A stretch of DNA of 64,000 nucleotides from Solwaraspora sp. WMMD792 (GTDB taxonomy: Bacteria; Actinomycetota; Actinomycetes; Mycobacteriales; Micromonosporaceae): NCBI RefSeq assembly GCF_029626105.1, contig NZ_JARUBH010000009.1:3534001-3598000 (forward strand). Reading direction: 5' to 3'. Made by a program: the position numbers and the translations under genes. Below, in pieces: positions 47,554 to 58,057 of the stretch (the first letter of the stretch is position 1; every line of letters begins with the position of its first letter). Under the pieces are notes generated by a model. The model made no database searches. It saw only the letters and a list, made by a program, of their open reading frames with translations, and was not told where the DNA came from.

Positions 47554-49836
47554 ATGAAATTCAGCAACGGATACTGGCGGATGCGTGACGGCGTACGGCC
47601 GCTCTATCCCGCGCAGGTGCACGACGTCGAGGTCGAGCCGGCGGCGTTGACCGTGTACGCCCCGACCCGGCGGATCACCGGTCGCGGCGACACCCTCAAC
47701 CAGCCGCTGCTCACCGTACGCTGCACCTCCCCCGCCCCAGACGTGATCTCCGTCCAGGTGGGGCACTTCCTCGGCCGGCGGCCCCGGCATCCGGACTTCG
47801 CCCTGGCCACCGAGCCGGACACCGACGTCCAGGTGACCGACGGCGCCGAGCACGCCAGCATCACCTCGGGTGAGCTGACCGCCCGGTTCGCCCGGGGCGA
47901 CGGCTGGCGGCTGGAGTTCGTGGCCGCCGACCGGGTGCTCACCGGCAGCGGCTACAAGAGCATGGCCGCGCTGGACACCGACGACGGGTCGTACGTGCGG
48001 GAACAGCTCAGCCTCGGCGTCGGCGAGACGGTGTACGGACTCGGTGAGCGGTTCGGCCCGCTGGTCCGCAACGGCCAGGTGGTCGACATCTGGCAGGAGG
48101 ACGGCGGCACCAGCAGCGAGCAGGCGTACAAGAACGTTCCGTTCTACCTCACCACCGGCGGGTACGGGGTGTTCGTCAACCACCCCGGGCTGGTCTCGTT
48201 CGAGGTCGGCTCCGAGGTGGTCTCCCGGGTGTCGTTCAGCGTCGCCGGGCAGAGCCTGGAGTACCTGGTCATCTACGGCCCGACGCCGCACGAGATCCTG
48301 CGCAAGTACACCGCCCTGACCGGCCGTCCGGCCCTGCCGCCGGCCTGGTCGTTCGGGCTGTGGTTGAGCACCTCGTTCACCACCTCCTACGACGAGCAGA
48401 CGGTGAGCTCGTTCATCGACACCATGGCGGAGCTGGAGCTGCCGCTGTCGGTGTTCCACTTCGACTGTTTCTGGATGCGCGAGTTCCACTGGTCGAACTT
48501 CGAATGGGATCCGCGGGTCTTTCCCGAACCCGAGCTGATGTTGGAGCGGCTACGCAAGCGGGACCTGAAGATCTGCGTGTGGATCAACCCGTACATCGCG
48601 CAGCGGTCGGCGCTGTTCGCCGAAGGGGCGGCGCGGGGCTACCTGGTCCGGACCGCCGACGACGACGTCTGGCAGTGTGACCTCTGGCAGGCCGGGATGG
48701 GTCTGGTCGACTTCACCAACCCGGACGCCCGACGCTGGTACGCCGACAAGTTGCGGGCGTTGCTGGACATGGGCGTCGACGCGTTCAAGACCGATTTCGG
48801 GGAGCGGATCCCGACCGACGTCATCTGGCACGACGGCGCCGACCCGGAACGGATGCACAACTACTACACGCACCTGTACAACCAGACGGTGTTCGACCTG
48901 CTCCGGGAGCACCGCGGCGAGGGCGAGGCGGTGCTGTTCGCCCGGTCGGCGACCGCTGGCGGGCAGCAGTTCCCGGTGCACTGGGGCGGTGACTGCGAAT
49001 CCACCTTCGAGTCGATGGCGGAGAGCCTGCGCGGCGGCTTGTCGCTGGCGATGTCCGGGTTCGGCTTCTGGAGCCACGACATCGGCGGTTTCGAGGGCCG
49101 GCCGGCACCGGAGGTGTTCAAGCGCTGGATCCCGTTCGGGCTGCTCTCCTCGCACAGCCGGTTGCACGGCAGCCAGACCTACCGGGTGCCGTGGACGTTC
49201 GACGAGGAGGCGGTCGACGTACTGCGGATCTTCACCCGGCTCAAGGCGCGGCTGATGCCGTACCTGTTCGGTCAGGCGGTACTGGCCCACGCCGAGGGGA
49301 TCCCGGTGATGCGTCCGCTGGTCGCCGACTTCCCGGACGACCCGGCGGTGACCCACCTGGAGCGGCAGTACCTGCTCGGGGACAGCCTGCTGGTGGCGCC
49401 GGTGTTCCGGGCCGACGGGCAGGTGGATTTCTACCTTCCGGCCGGCACCTGGACCCACCTGCAGACCGGCGAGGAGATCACCGGCCCGGGCTGGGTGCGC
49501 CGGACGGTCGGGTTCGACCAGGTGCCGGTGCTGGTGCGCCCCGGCACGGTGCTGCCGCTCGGGGCGAACGCGGACCGACCGGACTACTCGTACGCCGACG
49601 GGGTGACCCTGGCGGTGTACCAGCTCGCCGACGGGCAGCAGGTGCAGGTGTCGGTGCCGGCGCTGGACGGGTCCGAGGCCGCCAGGTTCGTGGTCGCCCG
49701 GCACGGCACGGCGGTCACCGCGGACCGGGTCGCCGGGCCGGCCCTGCCGTGGCGGGTGCAGCTGGTCGGCCACGGCGAGGTCCGAGAGGTGGCCGCCGAC
49801 ATCAGCCGGTGGCAGGGGGAGCTGACGGACCGGTAG
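47554..49836 (+). CDS. yicI: GH31 alpha-xylosidase (YicI type)
   Basis: This 760-residue cytoplasmic protein starts at ATG 47554 (GAGAGAGGG upstream). Catalytic residues fall where expected for YicI: nucleophile D414 in FKTDFGE and acid/base D480 in WGGDCES (E. coli YicI D416 and D482). VFHFDCFWMREFHWSNFEWDPRVFPEP and CVWINPYIAQRS are subfamily markers for alpha-xylosidase rather than alpha-glucosidase. It releases alpha-linked xylose from imported oligosaccharides such as isoprimeverose. The 3' end overlaps the convergent TetR gene by 35 bases. Confidence 0.9.
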   Translation: MKFSNGYWRMRDGVRPLYPAQVHDVEVEPAALTVYAPTRRITGRGDTLNQPLLTVRCTSPAPDVISVQVGHFLGRRPRHPDFALATEPDTDVQVTDGAEHASITSGELTARFARGDGWRLEFVAADRVLTGSGYKSMAALDTDDGSYVREQLSLGVGETVYGLGERFGPLVRNGQVVDIWQEDGGTSSEQAYKNVPFYLTTGGYGVFVNHPGLVSFEVGSEVVSRVSFSVAGQSLEYLVIYGPTPHEILRKYTALTGRPALPPAWSFGLWLSTSFTTSYDEQTVSSFIDTMAELELPLSVFHFDCFWMREFHWSNFEWDPRVFPEPELMLERLRKRDLKICVWINPYIAQRSALFAEGAARGYLVRTADDDVWQCDLWQAGMGLVDFTNPDARRWYADKLRALLDMGVDAFKTDFGERIPTDVIWHDGADPERMHNYYTHLYNQTVFDLLREHRGEGEAVLFARSATAGGQQFPVHWGGDCESTFESMAESLRGGLSLAMSGFGFWSHDIGGFEGRPAPEVFKRWIPFGLLSSHSRLHGSQTYRVPWTFDEEAVDVLRIFTRLKARLMPYLFGQAVLAHAEGIPVMRPLVADFPDDPAVTHLERQYLLGDSLLVAPVFRADGQVDFYLPAGTWTHLQTGEEITGPGWVRRTVGFDQVPVLVRPGTVLPLGANADRPDYSYADGVTLAVYQLADGQQVQVSVPALDGSEAARFVVARHGTAVTADRVAGPALPWRVQLVGHGEVREVAADISRWQGELTDR

Positions 49837-50485
49837 CCGGGTTGGCTGCCCGGCTGCCCGCCGGGTCGGCCGCCGGGTCGGTTGCCGCCCCGGCGGTGAG
49901 GGCGGCGGCGACCGAGGCGGCCAGCCGGGCGACGTAGCCGCGCGGCAGCGGGGTACGGGCCACCGCGAGCCGCCAGTAGAGCGGGCCGACCATCAGGTCG
50001 ACGACGAAGTCGGGATCGGTGTCGGCGGGCAGTTCGCCCCGCCGCACCGCCCGGTTCGTCACCAGGGTGCCGATCCCCCGCTGGTTGTCGCGCAGGGCTG
50101 CCTGCAGGGTCTGCGCGATCGCCGGGTTGCGGGCCGCCTCGGCGAGCAGGTCCGGCACGATCTGCCCGGCCAACGGATGACGCAACGCCCGGGCCGCGAT
50201 GGTCAGCACCAGCTCGAGGTCACCGCGCAAGGTGCCGGTGTCCGGCACGGCGGTCACCCCGAGGGCGACCTCGGAGACGATCCCGATGACCATCTCCAGT
50301 TTCGAACCCCACCGCCGGTAGACGGCGGTCTTGCCGACCCCGGCCCGGCGGGCCACCGCTTCGATCGACATCCTGCCGTAGCCGACTGCGGCCAGTTCCT
50401 GCAACGCGGCAGCCCGGATCGCCTGCGTCACATCCTCCCGCAGTACCGCCGCGCCCGCCGGCGGTCGCTTTCCGTCGCCCTGCAT
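49802..50485 (-). CDS. TetR-family transcriptional regulator
   Basis: This 227-residue protein starts at ATG 50485. The DNA-binding domain (20-66) is IRAAALQELAAVGYGRMSIEAVARRAGVGKTAVYRRWGSK, followed by a TetR_C_11-type ligand domain and an Ala/Pro-rich tail. A perfect inverted repeat lies 19 bases upstream of the ATG, over its promoter, indicating autoregulation. The divergent ABC exporter is a likely second target. Confidence 0.87.
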   Translation of the reverse strand: MQGDGKRPPAGAAVLREDVTQAIRAAALQELAAVGYGRMSIEAVARRAGVGKTAVYRRWGSKLEMVIGIVSEVALGVTAVPDTGTLRGDLELVLTIAARALRHPLAGQIVPDLLAEAARNPAIAQTLQAALRDNQRGIGTLVTNRAVRRGELPADTDPDFVVDLMVGPLYWRLAVARTPLPRGYVARLAASVAAALTAGAATDPAADPAGSRAANPATGPSAPPATG

Positions 50486-50503
50486 TCGAGCCAGTGTAAC
50501 CGC

Positions 50504-50529
50504 ACGACGATACGGTTGCGTATCGTCGT
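50504..50529. promoter_or_regulatory. TetR operator
   Basis: Perfect 11-bp arms ACGACGATACG and CGTATCGTCGT are separated by four bases. On the minus strand TACACT follows immediately and ends seven bases before the ATG of the TetR gene, so the site overlaps the promoter spacer and -35 region. Confidence 0.65.
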
Positions 50530-50749
50530 TGCCTCCCCTACCGTTTCCGTCAGGACGCGACGGTATCGTTCCGTGCCATCGGACATGAAGATGAGAAGCC
50601 GGACATGAACCGGCCTCACCGGTCCGGCACCACCCGTGCCAGCGGGTCGCGCGGCACCGTCGTCGCGGCGTCCGGGACGAGAGGTACCCGTCGGAGAGGG
50701 GCGCGGGTGTGCACGAGCGGCAGCGTTGGCTGATGGAAGGACAGATCGG

Positions 50750-51655
50750 ATGCGGCAGCCAACCAGTGGCACGACCGTGACGCTGGAACCGGATAGCGGG
50801 CCTACCCTCGCCGAGCTGGCCCGACAACACGGCCTGGCGGTGAGCGGTGCCCGCCCGTCGCTGGGTGCCTACGTCAAGCAGTTGTGGTCGCGGCGGCATT
50901 TCATCTGGGCGTACTCCAACGCCCGGCTGATCGCCATGTACACCAACGCCCGGCTGGGCCAGATCTGGCAGGTGATCACCCCGCTGGCCAACGCCGGGGT
51001 GTACTTCCTGGTCTTCGGGCTGCTGCTGGGCACCGACCGCGGCATCGACAACTACATCGCGTACCTCTGCACCGGGATCTTCATCTTCACCTTCACCCAG
51101 CAGGCGGTGACCACCTCGGCCCGGTCGATCGGCGACAACATGAACCTGATCCGGGCGGTGCACTTCCCCCGGGCCAGCCTGCCGTTGACCTCGGTGCTGG
51201 TGCAGTTGCAGCAACTCGCCCCGTCGATGACCGTGCTTGCGGTCATCATGCTGGCCACCGGTGAGGGGATCGACTTCAGCTGGCTGCTGCTGATCCCGGC
51301 GCTGCTGCTGCAGACGCTGTTCAGCGGCGGGCTGGCCATGATGGTGGCCCGCTGGGCGGCGCGCACCAGTGACCTCTCCCAACTGCTGCCGTTCGTGATG
51401 CGGACCTGGCTGTACTCGTCCGGCGTGTTCTACAGCATCGACCGGTTCACCGGCGACCTGCCCGGCTGGGTGGTCACCGTGCTGCAGTTCAACCCGATGG
51501 CGGTCTACATCGACCTGGTCCGCTACGCGTTGATGGACTCGATGGGCAGCCCGCCCGGGTACCTGTGGCCGGCGGCCGGCGGTTGGGCCGTGCTGATGGG
51601 TGTGGTGGGCTTCATCTACTTCTGGCGTGCCGAGGAGGAGTACGGCCGTGGCTGA
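50750..51655 (+). CDS. ABC-2 type permease for cell-surface polysaccharide export (TagG/RfbA type)
   Basis: This 301-residue protein starts at ATG 50750 behind GGAAGGA. A soluble N-terminus (AYVKQLWSRRHFIWAYSNARLIAMYTNARLGQIWQVITPLANAG) precedes six helices. This N-terminal motif is the signature of teichoic-acid and O-antigen exporters. It overlaps the ATPase gene by eight bases. No glycosyltransferases adjoin it, so the polymer is unknown. Confidence 0.83.
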   Translation: MRQPTSGTTVTLEPDSGPTLAELARQHGLAVSGARPSLGAYVKQLWSRRHFIWAYSNARLIAMYTNARLGQIWQVITPLANAGVYFLVFGLLLGTDRGIDNYIAYLCTGIFIFTFTQQAVTTSARSIGDNMNLIRAVHFPRASLPLTSVLVQLQQLAPSMTVLAVIMLATGEGIDFSWLLLIPALLLQTLFSGGLAMMVARWAARTSDLSQLLPFVMRTWLYSSGVFYSIDRFTGDLPGWVVTVLQFNPMAVYIDLVRYALMDSMGSPPGYLWPAAGGWAVLMGVVGFIYFWRAEEEYGRG

Positions 51656-52448
51656 CCTGCTGGACGCACCGGCTTCCGGGGCCGACACCCGGGTGCCCAC
51701 CGTGATCGTCGACAACCTGCACGTCGTCTACCGGATCAACACCGGCGGCGGTGGGCGCAACAGCCCGGTCGCGGCGCTGCGGCGGATCGCGACCCGCAAG
51801 CAGGCCCCGACGGTACGCGAGGTGCACGCCATTCGCGGCGTCAGCTTCGTGGCGCACCGTGGCGAGGCGATCGGGCTGATCGGCAGCAACGGCTCCGGCA
51901 AGTCGACCCTGCTGCGTGCGGTGGCCGGCCTGCTGCCGCCGCGCCGGGGCAAGGTCTACACCCAGGGTCAGCCGTCCCTGCTCGGGGTGAACGCCGCCCT
52001 GATGAACGACCTGACCGGCGAGCGTAACGTCGTGCTCGGTTGCCTGGCGATGGGAATGAGCCCGGCGGAGGTGCGGGCGAAGTACGACGGGATCGTACAG
52101 TTCTCTGGCATCAACGAACGGGACGATTTCGCGTCGCTGCCGATGCGGACCTACTCGTCGGGTATGGCGGCCCGACTGCGGTTCTCGATCGCCGCGGCGA
52201 AGAGCCACGATGTGCTGATGATCGACGAGGCGCTGGCCACCGGCGACGCCGCGTTCCAGCGGCGCAGCGAGGAACGGGTCCGTGAGCTGCGGGCCGAGGC
52301 CGGGACCGTCTTCCTGGTCAGTCACAGCAACAAGTCGATTCTGGACACCTGTGAGCGCAGTATCTGGCTGGAGTCCGGCGTGATCCGCATGGACGGGCCG
52401 AGCACCGAGGTGGTCAAGGCCTACCAGGAGTACGCCAACCGCAGGTGA
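51648..52448 (+). CDS. ABC ATPase for cell-surface polysaccharide export (TagH/RfbE type)
   Basis: This 266-residue protein starts at GTG 51648, with GAGGAGGAG inside the upstream gene. Walker A is GSNGSGKST, the signature YSSGMAARLRFS and Walker B VLMIDEALATGD; YSSGMxxRL and the GDxxFQ loop are diagnostic of polysaccharide exporters. No C-terminal carbohydrate-binding domain is present, so chain-length sensing is unlikely. Confidence 0.88.
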   Translation: MADLLDAPASGADTRVPTVIVDNLHVVYRINTGGGGRNSPVAALRRIATRKQAPTVREVHAIRGVSFVAHRGEAIGLIGSNGSGKSTLLRAVAGLLPPRRGKVYTQGQPSLLGVNAALMNDLTGERNVVLGCLAMGMSPAEVRAKYDGIVQFSGINERDDFASLPMRTYSSGMAARLRFSIAAAKSHDVLMIDEALATGDAAFQRRSEERVRELRAEAGTVFLVSHSNKSILDTCERSIWLESGVIRMDGPSTEVVKAYQEYANRR

Positions 52449-52456
52449 CCCGAGCC

Positions 52457-52496
52457 GGGTGTCCGGGGGCGGCGTACCCGCCGCCCCCGGACACCC
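52457..52496. terminator. Bidirectional hairpin terminator
   Basis: Perfect 17-bp arms (GGGTGTCCGGGGGCGGC and its complement) with a six-base loop lie between the convergent ABC ATPase and chitinase genes; one further flanking pair extends the stem. Confidence 0.75.
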
Positions 52497-52517
52497 GTGC
52501 GGGTGGTGGTTTCAGCC

Positions 52518-54131
<1,614 letters not shown>

Positions 54132-54153
54132 CAGGCGTCTCCCCATTTAGTTA

Positions 54154-54164
54154 GGAAACTTTCC
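54154..54164. promoter_or_regulatory. Palindrome in the chitinase leader
   Basis: GGAAACTTTCC is a perfect palindrome around a central C, flanked by TTA and ATAA. It lies about 15 bases downstream of the -10 box, where a bound repressor would block transcription. The regulator is not in the window. Confidence 0.5.
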
Positions 54165-54178
54165 ATAAAGTGCCTGAG

Positions 54179-54208
54179 ACGCTACTCACACATCGACCAG
54201 TTCGTCAA
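54179..54208 (-). promoter_or_regulatory. Promoter of the chitinase gene
   Basis: The minus strand reads TTGACG, 18 bases, TAGCGT, about 50 bases upstream of the chitinase ATG. Confidence 0.55.
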
Positions 54209-54289
54209 GATGTCGATATCTCGATGGCTGCGCGACCCCGGCCAGGCGTCGTCCGACAGCACCGGGGAACCGCGCGGACGAAGCCGGGC

Positions 54290-54640
54290 TCAGATCCGGC
54301 GTCGGCCGGAGAACCCACACTCCAGGCGGTGGTACCAGCGGATCTCGCCGTCGCCTTCCAGCCAGCACCACAGGACCGGACGGTCGTCCAGCTCGCCCGG
54401 GAAGTCGAGCAGCACCGGGGCGACGCCCTTGACCTGGATCTCCTGCTCGTTCAGCTCGTCGAGAATCCCGTAGATCCGCGCTTCCAGCCCTTTCACCTCG
54501 GCCAGACCGCCGTGCGGGCTGTCCGATCCGGCCGCCAGATCCGCCCGCAACTCAGCCAGGTCCGCGCGGAGTAGGACCAACTCGTCGATCCGTGGACGGA
54601 GGGTTGCCATCAGGTGGCGGGCCTGGGCGAGGGTGAACAC
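54290..54640 (-). CDS. DUF2203 domain protein
   Basis: This 116-residue protein starts at GTG 54640. The pattern FTLAQARHLMATLRPRIDELVLLRADLAELR...EAxxYGILDELNEQEIQVKGVAPVLLDFPGELDDRPVLWCWLEGDGEIRWYH is that of DUF2203: a helical hairpin followed by a small beta-sheet. Its role is unknown. Confidence 0.8.
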   Translation of the reverse strand: MFTLAQARHLMATLRPRIDELVLLRADLAELRADLAAGSDSPHGGLAEVKGLEARIYGILDELNEQEIQVKGVAPVLLDFPGELDDRPVLWCWLEGDGEIRWYHRLECGFSGRRRI

Positions 54641-55025
54641 GTTCGCCAGTATGGTCCATCACCACCCGTCGTGGGTCGACCGGTCGCCGGAGGACTGCGG
54701 CCGACCGTCACGCGAGGCCGCTGGGCTGCGGCCGACCGCCCGGCGCGGCCACTGACCCGGACGGCTGCCCCGGGCCGCCGCCGGTCGCCGTGCGCCGGCG
54801 GCGGCACTGGGCGCGTCGGCGGAACGCGCCCGTCAGCCGGCCGCAGGGGGGCAGCCAGGGCCGGCTGTCGACGTCGCCGCAGGGGAAGTCACGATACGAC
54901 GCCGGTACGGCGGTCGCCCAGTGCCGGCGGACCTCGTTCCCGTCGAGCCACCTACGACCACCTATGTCGCAAACGGTAGCCACACCGACACGTTCGGCGG
55001 AAGAGGGTGAGCGTGAATGAATACC
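54641..55025. other. Intergenic region, no supported gene
   Basis: This 385-base stretch lies between proC and the DUF2203 gene, both on the minus strand. A 91-codon minus frame (54708-54983) starts MATVCDIGGRRWLDGNEVRRHW but ends in Arg/Pro/Gly low complexity, without a ribosome site, so it is left uncalled. Nothing else stands out. Confidence 0.4.
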
Positions 55026-55844
55026 TCAGCCGTGCTGCGCGGCCAGCTCCCGGGCGCGGTCGCGGGCCGCTTCCAGGGCGGCGAGCAGCGCCGCCCGGAC
55101 CCCGTGGTTCTCCAGCTCGCGGATGGCCGAGATGGTGGTGCCGGCCGGCGAGGTGACGGCCTCACGCAGCTTGACCGGATGCTCGCCGGAGTCCCGCAGC
55201 ATCACCGCCGAACCGATCGCCGTCTGCACGATCAGGTCGTGCGCCACCTGGCGGGGCAGCCCGAGCAGGATTCCGGCGTCGATCATCGCCTCGACCAGCA
55301 GGTAGAAGTAGGCCGGGCCGGAGCCGGACAACGCGGTGACCGCGTCCTGCTGGGTCTCCGGCACCCGGATCGTGACACCGAGCGGCTGGAACATCTCCTC
55401 GGCGAGGGCCAGATGCTCGGCGGTGGCGTGCCGGCCGGCGGAGATGGCGGTCATCGCCTGATCCACCAGCGCCGGGGTGTTGGTCATCACCCGTACCACC
55501 GGGGTGCCGTCCGGTAGGCGGCGGGCGAAGAACTCGGTCGGTAGTCCCGCGCAGAGCGAGACGACCAGCTTGTCCGCCGGCACCTTGGGGCCGATCTGGT
55601 CCAGCAGGGTGGCGGCGTCCTGCGGCTTGACCGCCACGGCCAGCACCTCCGCCTCGGCCACCGCGGTGTGGTTGTCCACCACCGACACGCCGTAGCGCAC
55701 CGCGATGTCCTCGGCCCGCTCCCGCCGCCGAGTCGTCGCCAGCAGTTGATCGGCCGGCCAGCCGGCCCGCAACAGGCCGGAGAGGACCAGCTCGCCGATC
55801 TTGCCGGCGCCGATCACGGCCACCTTGTGCGCGCCGGGAGGCAT
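55026..55844 (-). CDS. proC: Pyrroline-5-carboxylate reductase
   Basis: This 272-residue protein starts at ATG 55844. Its Rossmann motif is VAVIGAGKIGELVLSGLL, and the family signature is near the C-terminus (SPAGTTISAIRELENHGVRAALLAALEAA), with ALSGSGPAYFYLLVEAMIDAG in the dimerisation helices. It makes proline from P5C with NAD(P)H. The leader contains a five-fold CGAAC repeat. Confidence 0.92.
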   Translation of the reverse strand: MPPGAHKVAVIGAGKIGELVLSGLLRAGWPADQLLATTRRRERAEDIAVRYGVSVVDNHTAVAEAEVLAVAVKPQDAATLLDQIGPKVPADKLVVSLCAGLPTEFFARRLPDGTPVVRVMTNTPALVDQAMTAISAGRHATAEHLALAEEMFQPLGVTIRVPETQQDAVTALSGSGPAYFYLLVEAMIDAGILLGLPRQVAHDLIVQTAIGSAVMLRDSGEHPVKLREAVTSPAGTTISAIRELENHGVRAALLAALEAARDRARELAAQHG

Positions 55845-55862
55845 CCGTACGTCATCCTCTCT

Positions 55863-55887
55863 CGAACCGAACCGAACCGAACCGAAC
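55863..55887. repeat. Five copies of the pentamer CGAAC
   Basis: The repeat CGAAC x5 occupies the leader of proC, 19 bases upstream of its start. Its length can vary by slippage without touching a coding frame. Confidence 0.85.
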
Positions 55888-55987
55888 CGGTGACCGACCG
55901 GGACCGAATCGCGCCGGACCGGACCGTGACGGACCGGGCGGAGCGGCGCCCTGGCGGGAGCCGCTCATCCCGGCCCGGAACGGGTGG

Positions 55988-57016
55988 TCAGCTGCCGAAG
56001 AAGACCTCGGCCTCGGTGTAGCGCTCCAGCGGGACGGTCTTGAGCTCCCGGGTCGCCTCGGCCAGCGGCACCCGGACGATGTCGGTGCCCCGGATACCGA
56101 CCATCTTGCCCCAGTCGCCGTCGTTGGCGGCGTCGATCGCGTGCAGGCCGAGCCGGGTGGCGAGCACCCGGTCGAAGGCGGTGGGGGTGCCGCCGCGCTG
56201 GATGTGCCCCAGCACGACGGTCCGGGCCTCCTTGCCCGTCTTGGCCTCCAGCTGCTCGGCGAGCCACTGGCCGATGCCGCCGAGCCGGACGTGGCCGAAG
56301 GAGTCGAGCTCCTTGTTCTGCAGGACCATCTGGCCCTCCATCGGGTGGGCCCCCTCGGCGACCACCACGATCGGGGCGTACTGCTTCTGGAACCGCTTCT
56401 CGACGTAGGTGGCGACCTGCTCCACGTCGAACTCGCGCTCCGGCAGCAGGATCACGTTCGCCCCACCGGCGAGGCCGGCGTGCAGCGCGATCCAGCCGGC
56501 GTGCCGGCCCATCACCTCGACCACCAGGGTGCGGTGGTGGCTCTCGGCGGTGGTGTGCAGCCGGTCGATGGCCTCCATCGCGATGTTGACCGCGGTGTCG
56601 AAGCCGAAGGTGTAGTCGGTGGCGCCGAGGTCGTTGTCGATCGTCTTCGGCACGCCGACCACCTGCACGCCGAGTTCGTGCAGCTTGGTGGCGACGCCGA
56701 GAGTGTCCTCGCCGCCGATCGCGACCAGGGCGTCCACGCCCTGGGACGCCAGGTTCTCCTTGATCCGCTCGACCCCGCCGTCGATCTTGAACGGGTTGGT
56801 CCGGGACGAACCGAGGATGGTGCCGCCGCGGGGCAGGATGCCCCGGACCTCGTCGATACCGAGAGGCCGGCTCAGCCCCTCCAGCGGTCCGCGCCAGCCG
56901 TCGCGGAATCCGATGAACTCGTGACCGTAGCTGGCGACGCCCTTGCGCACCACCGCCCTGATCACTGCGTTCAGGCCGGGGCAGTCGCCGCCGCCGGTGA
57001 GCACGCCGATACGCAT
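55988..57016 (-). CDS. pfkA: 6-phosphofructokinase, PPi-type active-site residues
   Basis: This 342-residue protein starts at ATG 57016 behind GGAGGATGAG. N-terminal GVLTGGGDCPGLNA binds the phosphoryl donor; the substrate loop is PKTIDNDL, with FGFDTAVN, EVMGRHAGW and GHIQRGGTPTAFDR. Two donor-site positions are of the type linked to pyrophosphate use: GGEDT instead of GGDGS, and Lys before TIDND instead of Gly. Actinobacterial group III enzymes include both ATP- and PPi-dependent members, so the donor is open. Confidence 0.9.
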   Translation of the reverse strand: MRIGVLTGGGDCPGLNAVIRAVVRKGVASYGHEFIGFRDGWRGPLEGLSRPLGIDEVRGILPRGGTILGSSRTNPFKIDGGVERIKENLASQGVDALVAIGGEDTLGVATKLHELGVQVVGVPKTIDNDLGATDYTFGFDTAVNIAMEAIDRLHTTAESHHRTLVVEVMGRHAGWIALHAGLAGGANVILLPEREFDVEQVATYVEKRFQKQYAPIVVVAEGAHPMEGQMVLQNKELDSFGHVRLGGIGQWLAEQLEAKTGKEARTVVLGHIQRGGTPTAFDRVLATRLGLHAIDAANDGDWGKMVGIRGTDIVRVPLAEATRELKTVPLERYTEAEVFFGS

Positions 57017-57193
57017 GATCCGCTCATCCTCCAGGAAACTGTGCGGTAGACCCACTCGAGCCCCAGGAACGAAGTCCGGTCAGACCGTCGGCATCGTTGC
57101 CGGCCCGGGGCGGGCCGTCAGTGCGCACTTTATCGGCCCGACCGGCGACCGGGCGAGCAGACCCCGAGGATCACCGGACCGTCGCTGGCCCGG

Positions 57194-57700
57194 TCACCGC
57201 CGGTAGGCCCGGCTGATCACCTGCCAGCGGGCAAGGTTGTGGCGTGCGTCGACGAGCGCGTCGTGCCGGTCGGCGGCCGACGCCGGCAGCTCCGGCCGAC
57301 CGGCGTCGTCCCACCGCTGCCGCAGGTCCTTGGTGAACCGGGGAATCTCCCGGGGCAGGGCCGGCATGGCCCCCCACAACTGGGCCAGCGCCACATGATC
57401 GTACGCGGCGTACCAGGCCCACAGCTCCAACTCGGTGGCCGAACCGTCGCGCAGCGGCGCGACCAGGAACGCGTACAGCTCGTCGCGGATCCGCGCCCGG
57501 GACCGCCAGGCCGGATCGGCCGGTGACGGCAGCTTGTCGAGCACGTGGCGACGCACCCACGGCACCGCCCGGGCACCGTCGAACTCCGTGGAGACCGCGT
57601 AGAACTCCCGGCCGTGCTCGTCGACGACACCGATCGAAACCAGATCGACGAGGCGCCCGTCCTCGATGAACTCGCAGTCGTAGAAGTAGCGGTAGATCAT
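57194..57700 (-). CDS. 3'-5' exoribonuclease, Rv2179c type
   Basis: This 168-residue protein starts at ATG 57700 with GAGGA nine bases upstream; an ATG at 57709 is possible. DEDDh motifs: YFYDCEFIEDG (first Asp and Glu), WYAAYDHVAL (second Asp) and RHDALVDARHN (His and last Asp). The family (polyadenylate-specific 3'-exoribonuclease AS) trims RNA 3' overhangs. In M. tuberculosis the gene follows aroG; here it is 14 kb away. Confidence 0.85.
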   Translation of the reverse strand: MIYRYFYDCEFIEDGRLVDLVSIGVVDEHGREFYAVSTEFDGARAVPWVRRHVLDKLPSPADPAWRSRARIRDELYAFLVAPLRDGSATELELWAWYAAYDHVALAQLWGAMPALPREIPRFTKDLRQRWDDAGRPELPASAADRHDALVDARHNLARWQVISRAYRR

Positions 57701-58057
57701 TACCGCCATCCTCGCCGATACCGGAGATAGACCCCCATCGGGGTACCGGCCGGAGCGTCGCCGTCGACCGGCTCGCTCCGACCGGTACCGCATCCCCACG
57801 GCCGGATCCGCCGGGCCCCGTGTCGGCCCCCACCCGCCGGTGGATCTGGCCGCTAGCCTGCCGGTTTGTCGGGCACAGGACTGTCACAGAAATGATTGTG
57901 GGGGTGTACACCACGCGACACGGCAGCCATGATCTGATGTTGACACCGTTCTCCGAACGGTATCTATTTCATGTTCGCCTGGGTCGGGTGATGCACCCCG
58001 GACGGGCACGATGGTGCCCCCAGTGGGATGGTGCCCTTGGTGGGGAGGGGTTGGACC
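57701..58057. other. Intergenic region between exoribonuclease and Crp-type regulator
   Basis: This 357-base stretch contains the divergent promoters, not individually resolved. GGTGTACACC (57903-57912) is a perfect 10-bp palindrome upstream of the regulator and could be an autoregulatory site. The ribosome site GGGGAGGGG lies at 58042-58050. Confidence 0.4.

Noticed and set aside
54708-54983. 91-codon minus-strand frame starting MATVCDIGGRRW
   Set aside because: The first 50 residues look protein-like, but there is no ribosome site and the rest is low complexity; kept only as a note in the intergenic entry.
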